Source of the DNA: Agelaius tricolor
Lineage: Eukaryota > Chordata > Aves > Passeriformes > Icteridae
Direction: 5' to 3'
Length of the DNA: 64,000 nucleotides
NCBI GenBank assembly: GCA_023055355.1
Contig: JALJCS010000002.1
Location: forward strand, 80,687,001-80,751,000
The first letter of the stretch is position 1; each line of letters begins with the position of its first letter. Below are positions 10,796 to 23,793 of this stretch, piece after piece. The notes under the pieces were generated by a model. The model did no database searches, had not been told where the DNA came from, and was given only the letters and a program-made list of their open reading frames with translations. Both the position numbers and the translations under genes were made by a program.

Positions 10796-12918
10796 TTTCT
10801 TCCAAACTGTTCTCAAGCTTTTTCTTGTAAGCTACAGTATATGCACTGTCACCCTGAAGACGGCATTAAACACTTCATACTTGAATTTGTAAGGTCTCAG
10901 CTTACAGCACAGGGGTTGCAGGTAGAAAAGCTGAGTTTGCCTTTTGATCAAGCCCCAAGGCAGCATCCACTTTCAAAGTCAGCCTTTTATTGGTGTGAGC
11001 CTGTGGTGTTGGTTTTGGATAGATCTCTAGACAGGCAGGGAGGCAAGCTGAACTGGCACTACCTCTTGTCTGTGTGCAGATAGAGGGCTCTGGTAGCCTT
11101 GGTGCTCTGGTAGCCTTGGTGCTGTGGTGGCCACATTGGTGCAGCCAAACCTTTTCCCTTTTCCCAAAAACACACTGCAGGGCCCTGCAGACATTCCAGT
11201 GACTGACATCAAACAGGGATGCTAGTTGTGTTCCTCCATCAACTGTGTACGCATACGTTACCTTAATATTGGTGTATTTGTTAATATTGGTGTTTTGTTT
11301 TCTTCAGGAACCTCTAGACACTGAACTAATACAAAGAACAGTGAAATGATGAAAGTTCTGAAGAAAAAAATAGTCATTAACAGATAGTAATTACCTTTTA
11401 TCCAAATATATAAGATCACTCACTTCTGTTTTGACACAAATCCTAAGTTGGTCACTGTCAAATATTTCCTTACAAGTATTAGGCAAAAATGTTTAAATGA
11501 AAACTATTTCTCTTTTTAATAAATTTGAGTGAGTGTGCTTATGCTTTATTATAAATAATTACTGCAATGTGGCAATGTTTCAGGATATCCTTTTTTAGCT
11601 TTTGGTTTTGCATACATTGGAAATAATAAGCAATATTTCTGAGAATGCAATAGGAACATCATATTTTAATTCTGTTTTTTTTTTTTACTTTAGATTTTCT
11701 ATTTTAAGATATTTTGTTTTATATTTATGATTGTCTTTAAAAACATGACTAAAGCCTTAATTCTACAACAGTAATGTGCATTTGAACTTTCTTTGAACTA
11801 AGCATATTTGTAGCAATGTGCACAAATTTCAGGGTGTGTTATTGTGTGTTTTTTTATACAAAGACACACACACATCAACAGTTTCAGTAAATATAAATCT
11901 TTATTTGTCTATTTCACTGCAAACTCTCTTTTTCTCTATAAATCTGACACTTGTCAGATTACATGTGAGTATCGTCAAAGAGAGGAATTTAAACTGAAAA
12001 CAAAACCACTGGTATAGCATAATTATCATAAATCAAGATTATTTTGTATTTTGAAAACATAGAAGAACATTCATTCCTCAAATAAACAGAAAAATAAACA
12101 GAAAATGATACTTTAAAATGCATTCTATTCATTGAATCTCCAAACAAACTGTGTTTTACCTTTGTGGGACTTATACATATAAATTTATCTGTACTTATGG
12201 TTGTTATCTAGCCTCCTTGTTTACACAGACATCTCACTCTGAAGGTGGGATTTATCTCATCTAAAATCAACAGGTATTAACTATCCACATTTCTCTCCAT
12301 AATGAAGAATTTCTTCTTGTAATGTAGGATATTACAAGGTGTAGATAAGATGTAACTTGATACTTGCAGTGAACCCAGATAGTTGCAGTTTTTACAGATT
12401 ACTACCTATAATAAACATTTTAAACCATTTAAGCAACACATCAGCACTAATAGTTGGTAACTTGTGTCCTTCATGCTCTTGCTGAAATGTGGCTGTTCCT
12501 GAGGTGATGATCAGCCTCAATATAAGTCCACAGCAGTGTCCAGTGTAAAGCAAATACATCCTCAGCTTTGTCAAATCAACAAGGGTCTTGTGTTTCCTTC
12601 ATGGCTCAGAAACTGCACTCTTTGGTAGCTGGTGTCTAAGCCATGGAGTGTCACGAGAAATAAAAGGCCTCTCTTAAGGATTCAAGGATGATCAAAGATT
12701 GTAAAATATAGTAAAGGTGGAGAAAATTTACATGCAGTCCAGATCTAATGTACAGATCTGCTATTTAAATGTTCTTGATTTATAGTATAAACATTCATGA
12801 CAGTGTTGCATAATAATTTTTCTCTTATTTTTTTTACCTCCAGCCATCAAGTAAATGACTTAAGATTTCATTAAAATTTAATATTTCTTAAACATCTTTA
12901 TTATGTTCAACTAGAATT
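10796..12918. other. Unique AT-rich DNA with a 17-bp x 2 tandem repeat
   Basis: No gene recognised. A 17-bp unit (GCTCTGGTAGCCTTGGT) occurs twice in perfect tandem at 11087-11120, followed by a partial third start, inside a locally GC-richer patch (about 10,850-11,220). A run of T lies near 11,680. Confidence 0.6.
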
Positions 12919-13010
12919 TTTCATAGATACATAGAGTCCCTTAAAATCAGAAGGGACCATTACACCAACTGGATTGACTTGAATAACACAAACTGTTGAA
13001 CCAAATCAAT
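12919..13010 (-). mobile_element. Ancient CR1-type LINE 3' end fragment
   Basis: TTCATAGATACATAGAGTCC is followed by AAAATCAGAAGGGACCATTA and, further on, CTTGAATAACACAAACTG. This order resembles the 3' end of old sauropsid CR1 families (tail, then 'aaggccagaagggaccatt', then 'cctgcataacacaggcc'). It is more diverged than the other CR1 copies here and is under 100 bp. Confidence 0.6.
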
Positions 13011-14177
13011 TTCTCTCACAGTGAGCTCTCTAAACTTTTTATGACCACTGCTGGTTCCATGCAGAAATATTTTGTATTTTGACACATCTTGATCTGATAA
13101 AATAGAAATGGACAATCTGCAGCTTTTCTTGGTAGTAGTGTGTTCACACAATGAATTTTCCTTGAAGTTCAAAATGTGTTTTATTCTTGCTGTAGCCAAG
13201 CCGTTAAAGTTCATTTCAACTTCCCTAAAGTTAATTCCACCTTCTACTTCATTTTTTTTAAGGATACTCAGAGCTTTGTTAAACAAATTCCTGTGTGGTT
13301 CCAATTTCCATGATTGTTTTCAGCATAATGTTTAGTTTCCTCATTGGAGAAAATCACAAAAAAAAAATTGGATATCTGGGGTCTGACTTATGGCCCTGAA
13401 AAAAGAAAAAAAGGGTTTTTTTCTAATTTTTTAATAGTATCAATGGCTGAAAACTGCAGTCTAAAGATGTGGAATTTTATGTAGTTGCTTGAGTTCAAAG
13501 TAGGCAGATGTGTTTAGAGGAAAGCATTTGCAGAGGTCTAAAGTCAAATATTTACAATAAGAATTTTTTTTTTAATTACATGAAAGTTAGTAATATAAAC
13601 TGGACCCTATTCTGTCAAGATTTGACTCTCACACCTCTTAATATTTCACTGTCACCTTGATGGATCGTTTGGTGGATCACGAAAATGTAGTGTTATGCTT
13701 TTGTCTTTATTACTCCTGAGAAATATAACATGAAAGCTGGTAGAAAACTTGGTATTTTTCCATTTATAAGCTGAATTCTCAGTGAATATTTCCTTTCATA
13801 ATGAAGCCTTTTACCCTAATGAAGTGCTAGTCACTGGAAAAGAGTATAGCCTGAGATGAATTAGTGACTTTACCAAATCAGCACTGCAGTGACTGCAGTG
13901 CTGTAGGTAGTATGGGACAGAAAGGCTTTGAGAGAACCCTGGCTCTGTTGGAATTTATCATTCCCATGAGCTTCAGAACCAGTCAACTCTGGAAAAAATA
14001 TGGTTCTTGTTTCACTAGCCCCTACAGCTAGTTATTATTCAGATGAATACAAAAAATGTGGCAAGTTTATTAGCACTCTAAAGCCTGTAAAGGAATGACT
14101 TAACAACTCTTTCAGATGAGAGAAGTCTGTGCATCCTATTCCCCAAAGCCAGGTGAGGCAGAAAAGCACAGAACATT
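13011..14177. other. Unique AT-rich DNA with one short perfect palindrome
   Basis: No gene recognised. A 25-nt hairpin (11-bp arms CAGCACTGCAG / CTGCAGTGCTG, loop TGA) lies at 13879-13903. A small A-run/T-run pair lies near 13,400-13,420. Confidence 0.6.
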
Positions 14178-14240
14178 AAAAAAAAAAAAAAAAAAAAAAG
14201 AAAAAAAAAGAAAAATAAAAAGAATAAGAATGAAAAAAAA
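14178..14240 (+). repeat. A-rich low-complexity tract
   Basis: Runs of A interrupted by single G or T bases. It lacks an adjoining retroposon body that I can recognise, so it is not called a retrogene tail. Confidence 0.8.
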
Positions 14241-15550
14241 ATTTCTGTCCTCAAAATGGTGCAACAGCTTTCACTTATGGTTCATTTGGCATATATTTCA
14301 GAGAGATGAAGGATATTTTCACTTTCTTGCTCTCACTTTCTCCTCTGATTTCTTTTGTAGAAGATAATCTAATGTTGAAATTTGTTAAATAAAAGTCAAA
14401 TTTCAGATTTTTACTACAAGGTGCAAGGAACTTTGGGTCATTATGAAAGAGAGGTTAGAGAAACCTTTATGAAAGAGTGATAAATCATAGGAAAAACTGT
14501 CTTGATTATTTAGCAAATCAGAGAGCAGAGAAAAGACTCTGAAATCAGAAAGTTCTCATCTTGTCTCTGAGGCTGACTTCACAGCCCCAGATAGAAAAGG
14601 ATGCTCAAATAAATACAATTAAATGTCTTTGTCATTCTAAGACTTACTCAAAGTATCTGGGCTGGGAATCACTATGATTTTATATTCTTCTTTCTTACTC
14701 CTTACAGGAGAAACCAGTGCTGGTTGTCAGAGGGACATCCTTGCAACCCTCAAAAAGTCAGCAAAGCCTCAGCAGCTGAATTCTGAAACTGTGTCTTGCC
14801 TTGCTATCACATGAACTGCTTATTAGTGTGGCTGATTGGTTTGTTTTTCAAAAAGAAAACAGAGCATTATATAAGCATGCCAAAATTAGTGTCAGCGTGA
14901 AATTTTCCACAGAGAATAAGAGAGAGTTACTAGAAAGACTATAGGTAATTTATACCTTTTTTGAGCTTTAATTTTGCTTGGATTCTGGAAAGCTACATTG
15001 CATTTTTATTCCTCTGTCACAAGGCTAATGTGAAGATTAATTATTGAATGTTTCTTAATGTTTTGCAATCAATGGTAACTATCACTGTAATTTATAATAA
15101 CTGAACACCAAAACCCTTCTTTTAGTAGCAGAAAATTTGAAAGGTCATTATCAGTCTAAACTTGGCATAGAATTCAAATCTTCTGTAAAAATCCCAACAA
15201 ATCCACAACGCAAAACAAGCAAAATTTAATCAAATAAAGGGAATAGTAATCAGAAACTTTGAATACAAATGTTTTCTTTCATTAGGGGAAAACTCAGTTC
15301 ATTCATTTTGCATTTTAAACATTCCCTTGCAGTGGTATGAATTCAGAGCAACACCATTGTTCTTGCATGCCATCTATGAAATTAGATGGGCTGGAAGAGA
15401 AATACAAGACTACATTTTTTGCATAATGTGGGAAATACAAAAAGACGTATGATAAAATGGGTGGGCTTCAACAGTGTGACTATGGATACTGAACTAGGAC
15501 CTGGAAAACGTGGTTGGAAAGAAAATATTCCAGTTTTACTGACATAAAAG
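14241..15550. other. Unique AT-rich DNA, no feature recognised
   Basis: No significant open frame, transposon signature or RNA gene was recognised. Confidence 0.6.
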
Positions 15551-15660
15551 TTTGGTTGGTTTTTTTTTTTTTATGGTGGGGGTTTTTTGGCTTTGTTTGT
15601 TTTTGTTTGTTTGCTTTTGTTTTGTATTTTAGTTTGCTCTTTCTTTTATTTTTCTCTATT
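15551..15660 (+). repeat. T-rich / (TTTG)n-like low-complexity tract
   Basis: Irregular TTTG and TTTTG units with a 14-base T run. The Lys/Asn/Gln-rich minus-strand frame across it is an artefact. Confidence 0.75.
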
Positions 15661-18600
15661 TTATTGGTTAGAACCTGAAAAAACTGTATGGGTACACTCA
15701 GTTGCCTAAATACTTTCATCTGCATGCCAACTACACCTTTTTGGTTGGTCCTTTATGATTCACAGATCACTGATGAAGTGTCCATTGCAGATGGGCAATT
15801 TTGCAGTTTTATTACCATAAGAGAATTAATATCTAATTTCTGTCTGTTCTTGTCTCTGAGAAGTGTGTCTAAATAGGTAACATTTATAAAATTAAAATAT
15901 CTCATCTGCAGACTTTTTTTTCTGCTTGAGTCAAAATTTTTTGTCATACTTCACTCTGTGAGTTTGTATGCCTTTACATACAAATGTGAATAGACAAGGA
16001 GTTGAGTACAGAATCCCTTGTAAAAACAGACTCTAGGCTTAAAAAAAATCTGTTGAAAATTTCTAATAACTAGAGTGTGAAGAGATTGTGGAATGCTGAA
16101 TATTTGTAAAGCTTCTACTAGACATATGTTTATTTTTTATGTTAGAGGGTTAATCACACCTGCCTGACACCCGGCTTTCTGCCTGCTTATGTGAGCTTTC
16201 AGGCATTTCTTTGGACTTGCCAGCAGAAATTCACTACCTCAGTCTACCTGTGAGGACAATCTCACTGCTTGATTTTACTGATGCTGTCCCCAGGCAGAAG
16301 AACCATGAAATTATGGTGTCAGTTTGAGCAGAGGAGGAAGAGATGTGGCTCTTGTCCAAGCTGGTCATGAGGAAAGCAGAGACTTCTGGCTCTGTGGCTC
16401 CTTCCAGTTTGTTTGGATTACACTTTGGACAAGAAATGTAATAATGATGACAATAACAACAACAACAGCAACAACTTAATTTAGCAATTTTCCCCTAAGA
16501 AAAGGAAGATATGAATAAATAGTTCTGTGTAGCCACAAAAAACCCCAAAAACCTCCATATAGTTTTTTCATATTGAACTCTGAGAAATGCATTCCATTAT
16601 CAGCATTGGTCATAAAAAAATTTAGTCTTCACACATCAGCCTTGATTTTTTCTTTGATGATATTCAAATTCTAATATCTGTACATTTTATAGTCTGTTAG
16701 TGGTACAGATAACAGATGAGCTGGATCTCAATGATGCTCTAGAGGAAGTTATGGCTGTGTAATTTGTGATGAGAGGTCTCTGAACACCCAGACAATTTCT
16801 CCTGCCTTTGTAAAGTGGCATCTAGAGCCTCCATCAGCTAACTCTGTCTCACCCATTCCTCCTTTATCCATTAAGAAACCATCTCCCATGCAGCCCCCCT
16901 GATTGTAGGTCTTAGGTTAACAGGGCAGTAGAAAGGAGTGGTTAGAAAAGTAACGTAAACCATCTAAACATGCAAATTAAGAGACTGTCTATTTAATATA
17001 CTTTTCTACTTTGTTCCCACTGCTTCTTTTTGGTCTTCATTAATAATCACTATTAATACCATGAACTCTATATAAATATGTATCTCAAAATTGTCAAAAG
17101 AAGGAAAATTACATCTTCAGTTATTAGTCTGGGTCTTACTCATGCTAACACATGCAATATCTTCAAGTTTGAGAACTATCTGAAAGTCAATTGCCTCCCT
17201 TGACTTTTTAAAGTTAGTTTTTTTACTGTTCGCACATTACATTAAAGAATGAAATATTAACATGGGTATTATTAGTGTTATTATTGCATTGAAATAAGCA
17301 TAAATCATTAATCATATAGTATCTCCTAAAGTTAAAACAGTTTCATATGAAAAATCTTACTGCAGGTTGCTTGGTCTCTTGCATCATATAGGCATATGGA
17401 GCTAGACAAGGTTTAAATTAGCATAAGGGGTAAAAAATGAACTGCTCTGCTTTTATAAGCTGTTCCTTGACATTGAGCTCTTTATCTTGAAAAAAAATCA
17501 CAGATTTAGCTGAAATTTCTAGCCCACTGAATCCAATAAAAAGTAAAGTTTTTTTTAAAAAACTGAACAATTAATTTTTTTGCTAGTGACAACTTGTGAA
17601 ATTTGTTGCAAGAGAGATGTACATTTCTCTCCTTAACACCTGCTACTTTTCATCATGCTTATCCCACCCAAAGTTTGTTTTTCCCCCTTACCTCATGATG
17701 TTCATCTTCTAATTTCCTCAGTACTTTTACTCTAAATAATTGCAGTTGCTCTGCTTAGTTCTTGCAGACTGGATAAAGAACTCTATCATGGAACTTACAT
17801 AAGAGGATTGCTTTTTGGATTTTTGAAGCATTTCCTTTAAATAATGTTTTATTGTGGTCTTTTACTGGTTCGTGTGAAAATGCAGATTCCTGGCAATATT
17901 TCTTCACATGTATTATATTTTTCTAAAATCTGAATAAGTCTTCAGAAACTTCTTCTTAGCTAATCTTTTAATTCTTACATCCTTAGCCTACTTTGGAGGG
18001 TAAATTATCTGCCTTTTTTTTTTAGAAAGCTTAATAGCAAATGGATAAGATGCTTTTTGAAAGAGAAAATCTTCATTCTATAACTCTACCTTCTTGCAAC
18101 CAAGTGTTATACAATTAAATTATGAAAAGGTGATACACATGTAAGAGAATGACCCTCTCCATAGGCTGTTTGATAAAATTTTGTTCATAGTTCAATGCAT
18201 AGGTAGATACTTTTGTCTTAGTCTGCAAAAATGGAAAAAGTAGCTTGTTAATTCATAGAGAATATAGTTGTAAGCTCTTTTTATGGGGGCTGGATAAATA
18301 ATAGGGGTACTCTTGCCATATTTTCACCCTTTTACAAGAATCCATGTTAGTGTTGCCTTTGGAAATGGAAAGACACAGCAAAATATTCAACCTGTCCCCC
18401 ATTAGAGTATTTCTAAGGTCACAAAGACCCAGAGAATCCTTCAGCTTTCTTCTTGTCACTGTAAATTCTAATCTCTTATCTTAATCTCTGGACAAATTCT
18501 TACTTTATCCTGCATCATATTTGTAATATTTGTACAGCAAATAACCAGTATCTTTCCAATTCAGAGCTTGGATGATTCTTGACAAATGCAACAACACCCT

Positions 18601-21600
18601 CAGAAAATTCACAGGCATCAGTAGGATTAGTTCAAGCTGCTGAAGGAAGATGAGATTAAATGAGAAAAGTTGTGGGAAGAAATGCAGCAGGAAAGAAGTT
18701 CAGTCAAAAAGCATTACTAAATGCAGAAAAGCAGATGAAGGTTGACACTAGAAGTTTCCTGCTGTCATTTTCTCTTCAGAGGACGAAATGGAAGACTCCA
18801 GCATGGATCAGACTCAAACTGCAGAATTACACATACTGGCATTTTATAATGCTTTCTTTACTCTCCATCTTTTTCACCTCCCTTTAGTTTTAAGGGATTT
18901 TTACCAGCCTTTATGATGGCATGGACCAGGATATTTTGCTGAAGACAAATGTTTCATATTAGAAATCTGAACCTCAAGTCATTTTGAAGCCAAAGCCATA
19001 CTCCTACTACAGGTGTTCTTTCTAGGTTTTATGTCCTTTTAGGGACTCTCACAGTCCCAGGTGCTGGACTGGAAATGACACTCCACAAAAATGAGATCAC
19101 CTTTGATCGCCCCAGCGCCTTTGAGCTCCCTGGACTGTAACTGCAAAAGGCACAAGAAGGTAAATGGATTCATGGGCCTGTCAGACAGTACTGTCATGCT
19201 GCAGTCCAAAATGGCTTTTGCAATTAATCTTTGTTATCTATTTCATCTTTTCAGCATTCAATGTTGAAATGTATTTATTTTCAATATTAGTTTTGCCATC
19301 AGTGTTAAGACTTTTTTTTCATCATCCTGAGTCAGTTTCTTTTCTAAAGGACCATTTCTTTCTAATATTTCTAAAAATGAATGGCATATGAGTATTGGAT
19401 GCTAAAATGTAGCAAGAAATGATGCACACCTGGATGCAAAGGTAATAAATCCACATCATCTGGACAGATGAGAAGCAGATGTTAAAGTTCCTGTGCGATT
19501 TCTTTCATTTTTTTGTCAGCTAAGGAATAAAATCTGACTGTAATATGTTCATATTATTTTTGGCTAGATCATTTGCTATGTGATGTTGATCTGAATTGAT
19601 GTTTCCAAACACACCATTCACGTGGTCAATAATTCAGATTCCAGTGCGCTCCTTGGTGTGCCAGACTGCATATGCTAACATTTAATGCCAGACTGAACTT
19701 GCTGTGCTATTCAGCAGGATGAATCACCATGAGGGAGGAGGGTGGCTCCCCAGGTGTATAGTGCCATATGTTTCATGGTATAGTGAATAAAGGATACACA
19801 GTGTTTGACTTGCATCTTGCAGTGTAGCTTCTACCATCTTCCTTGGCCTAGGTTCTGGGAGCTCCTTTGACAGTAAATGTGCTGCTTCAGTGCAAGTAAA
19901 TGACACTGCACCTACTGCAGCAAATACCAGTGAGGTTTCCACTGAAAATCTCAAATTCACCTAGCTGGGAGAAGGAGAGGTATGCATTTACAAAACCAAG
20001 ATAAAAAAGAGGGTAAGAGAAGCTATAAGATAATGCATGAAAAGGTCAGCATCCAAAGACACATGGAAAACAGCTGATCAGCTCATACATCCTGAGGTCC
20101 AGCATCACTCCAAAGATGTACTTAAGCATTGCTGTTCATCAAAAATCTTTATTTAGCTCTCTTGAAGAAAAACCACAGTAGATTTCACTTTACTATATCA
20201 CATGAGTATCTAAAATTAGTTTATTTTCCTCATGCAGTTTTGCCCTTTGAAGGGGGAAAGAAGACACCTTTTGTCTCTAGTGCCTAAATATTTGTGTTGC
20301 CACATAGGCACACTGATCTCACTGTTATCTCTGCCTCCATTGAGAGTAATTTTCTAAAATTTCCTTTTCGTAACAAATTGCTAGTTCTTCAACAAATAGG
20401 TGGTGATAAACAATTATTTATATCTGATAAACCACCATGAATTGGTGTCTTTGAGATGAAATATTATAACAGACTGGTGTAATGCAGCAGTTTATCCCTT
20501 CTCTTGATCAGAAATTGGACAAGAATTGGAGAGCAGCCTATGTCTAGCCAGCATCTGCTTTTGAAAAATAGGTGTATGTTGTATTTTCCCCATTTTTATT
20601 ACTATTATTACCTCAATTAAAAATTAAGGTTAAATATGTAACAAAAATAAACATAATGCAGATAGTTCATCTGAATTATGCCTTCTTTAAAATTATGCAA
20701 ATGCCATTTTTTGTAAAACATTTTGCCTTCTATTCTGTTCTGCTATTTTTTGTATTTCAAGCAGGTATCCAGCAGTGACAGGCATCCATATCTTCTCTTT
20801 TAGGGGGTACTTTTAAATATTTGCCTTTCAATTTGATTTTTAATGCAATATTGGAATGCATGGATCTTATAAACATTCAGCCAGAAATCATGATAGAGGC
20901 ATATTTCAGTATGTTTGAAATTATAAATGTCCCCATGCTTTCACAAAAGGTGGTACCAAGATGTAGACAGGCTCTGATTTGCTCAGTTATCAGTTCTATC
21001 TGGGCAGGCTGCTGATTCCTTTTAGAAATTATTTGCCCTTCTGTAGTAATTTCTTTCTCCTCTGCCTTCAGTGACAAAGAAGCTGTCCCTTACCCTGTTT
21101 GAAAGTAATCTCCAGAAATAAGATGCTCAGCTTGATTCCTTCTGGTCCTTTTCTGAGAATAATGACATGACATGGAGTATAATTCTTACTGTATGTTATT
21201 TTCTGTAGAACTTGTTGTTCTGTGTATTTGGCATCAACTACAAAAATACATAAATAAAAACCAACTGTCCTATGATTCAATTCAGGCTGCATTGACTGGG
21301 ACAACTGATTCCCATGATTCATATCTTCCTAGTTCATCTATTATTTAAATGTTAGTGTAAACACATTGAAATTCTTTTATACTTCTCCGTTCCCCACAAG
21401 AATGAGCCTAAAAAACACTACTGGTGGAGTGTCCTGATTGATGGTTCTTCCCCCAGAGATAGTAGAATTACAGACTCATTCCAGTAAAAGAGCCAGAGCA
21501 AGTATGTTTGAAATTATCACTGCATTTCACCTTCCAGTATTTTCTCATATGAAGATGATTTCTGAAAAAAAGCTTGATTTCTCTGAGGACCAGATGCTTT

Positions 21601-22948
21601 CAGAGTGATGGCCAGATTCAAAAAAATAAACAAGTGTCTTTGTGAAGGATATTCATCTTTCATGCAGAGAAACCTAAACCCCAGAGTTCTTGTAAGTGTC
21701 ACTCACATCCTGAGGATGGCTTACTTATTAGGGAACACAATGTTTTGCCAGGCTTAAATGCCAGCATAATTTTTTTACAGAACAAATCTTCAGAACATGG
21801 CACTTCCACCCAACAAGTCTTGCCTAAGAACTCATAGCTGTTTACTCAGTGCCTAGCTGCAATCCCAGGCAATATTTACTTTAGATAAATTTAATCTACT
21901 GAAGCTGTAAATGCAAAATCAGTTAATATTATGTTCTCTCCTAAAATTGCAGTTGATAGAAAAACATTGTGCTGTACAAGTCATTAGCAGATCCTGCCTA
22001 TGGGGTGGGATACAAATAATAGAGGTAGGCAAATTATCTCTTGATTCTTTGCAGTTAGGAGATACTGCTGGTACTTAGATCTATCTATCCAAGTATAAGC
22101 CTGCACTGGTAGTTTTCCAAGTTCCACATATCTAAAATTCAAGGCCTAGTTTAGTACACTGATGCAATTAGATGCCCAAAGCTAATCAAGATTTTTGCAG
22201 TGCTTTAAAATTAAAGAGTTTTAAAATAAGCCTGCAAAAGCTGCTCTGCTTTACTAAGCTTCTTTTCTGAACAACTTTATATGGCTACCCTGTATCTTTT
22301 GTTTGATCTCAAGAGTGTTTTCTTCTCTTAGGAGTTTCTGAGGCTGGATATCACCTACAGCCATTATATAAAAAATTTACTTCTATTACATATTCATTTT
22401 ACATCTAATATCTTTGCAAATTTCACTGATCTCTTCCCATTTGTGTTCTTATTGCCTATTAACCGCCTGCTTACTTTTCATCCTTATTGTTTTCCTTAAA
22501 AGCAGTGATTGATCTGCTTCACTCTTTTAATGATTTTGATTCCTTCCTTCATCTCTTCCCCTAGTTTGACATGCAAAGCCACCATGGGAAGAGTTTTGTG
22601 TGAATTGCTGTGTTCCTTATCTGTAGTTTACCACTCAAATAGTGATATGTTTCCTGCTTTACTGGCTGGCATTACCAAAGTTTCCTTGGCCAAGTACCTG
22701 CAATTTTTGGTTACTTTTACTGTTTTTCATTTTCTCTTCTTTTTATCAACACAGTTCAGATGAAATTGGGCCATTCAATAGATTATAATGTACAGTTTTA
22801 TCCAGTGAGAACCACCCTCTTAGCTCCAGTCACATTCACCTTTTGTGGTGCCAGAATTGCTTGAACAGAACATTTTTCTGATCTTTTAAATTTTGTGTGA
22901 ATAGTAGATTTATAGATACAGAGGTCTGTGGATGTGAACAGTACTTGT
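15661..22948. other. Unique AT-rich DNA; a short (AAC)n microsatellite is the only clear feature
   Basis: A (AAC)n-type microsatellite with a GCA interruption lies at about 16,451-16,475. Otherwise there are only short open frames (up to 84 codons), no transposon ends and no recognisable exon. Slightly more complex, less AT-rich patches (about 16,150-16,430 and 19,000-19,160) carry no identifiable product. Confidence 0.6.
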
Positions 22949-23793
22949 GCCACTTCCTTCCTTCCTTCCTTCCTTCCTTCCTTCCTTCCTTCCTTCCTTC
23001 CTTCCTTCCTTCCTTCCTTCCTTCCTTCCTTCCTTCCTTCCTTCCTTCCTTCCTTCCTTCCTTCCTTCCTTCCTTCCGCCACTTCCTTCCGCCACTTCCT
23101 TCCGCCACTTCCTTCCTTCCTTCCTTCCTTCCTTCCTTCCTTCCTTCCTTCCTTCCTTCCTTCCTTCCTTCCTTCCGCCACTTCCTTCCTTCCGCCACTT
23201 CCTTCCTTCCGCCACTTCCTTCCTTCCGCCACTTCCTTCCTTCCGCCACTTCCTTCCGCCACTTCCTTCCGCCACTTCCTTCCTTCCGCCACTTCCTTCC
23301 TTCCGCCACTTCCTTCCGCCACTTCCTTCCTTCCTTCCGCCACTTCCTTCCTTCCTTCCTTCCGCCACTTCCTTCCGCCACTTCCTTCCGCCACTTCCTT
23401 CCTTCTGCCACTTCCTTCCTTCCTTCCTTCCGCCACTTCCTTCCTTCCGCCACTTCCTTCCTTCCTTCCTTCCTTCACTTCCTTCCGCCACTTCCTTCCT
23501 TCTGCCACTTCCTTCCTTCCTTCCGCCACTTCCTTCCACCACTTCCTTCCTTCCTCCACTTCCCTCTGCCACTTCCTTCCTTCCGCCACTTCCTTCCTTC
23601 CTTCTGCCACTTCCTTCCTTCTGCCACTTCCTTCCTTCCTTCCTTCTGCCACTTCCTTCCTTCCTTCTGCCACTTCCTTCCTTCCGCCACTTCCTTCCTT
23701 CTGCCACTTCCTTCCTTCCTTCTGCCACTTCCTTCCTCCTTCCTTCACTTCCCTCAGCCACTTTCTTCCTTCCGCCACTTCCTTCCTTCCTTG
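22949..23793. repeat. (TTCC)n / GCCACTTCCTTCC minisatellite, 845 bp
   Basis: The array starts with a nearly pure (TTCC)n run (about 22,954-23,077, roughly 31 units). It continues with units of GCCACTTCC followed by one to several TTCC, so spacing follows 13+4k bases. I count about 36 GCCACTTCC-type motifs. A second pure TTCC run lies at about 23,109-23,176. From about 23,400 rightward, variant units accumulate (TTCTGCCAC, TTCCACCAC, CTCTGCCAC, ending CAGCCACTTTC). Neither strand of TTCC, nor its junctions with GCCA, contains a stop codon. This is why open frames up to 326 codons appear on both strands at once (Leu-Pro-Ser-Phe repeats one way, Arg-Lys-Glu-Gly repeats the other). They are artefacts, not genes. 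The purine strand repeats GGAAGTGGCGGAA, which contains the GGAA/T core of ETS-family binding sites. Confidence 0.95.

Noticed and set aside
10724..11083. 119-codon plus-strand frame
   Set aside because: It begins inside a MIR-like SINE and has no recognisable domain.
14178..14240. Poly(A) tract as the tail of a processed pseudogene
   Set aside because: No gene-like sequence or target-site duplication was recognised next to it.
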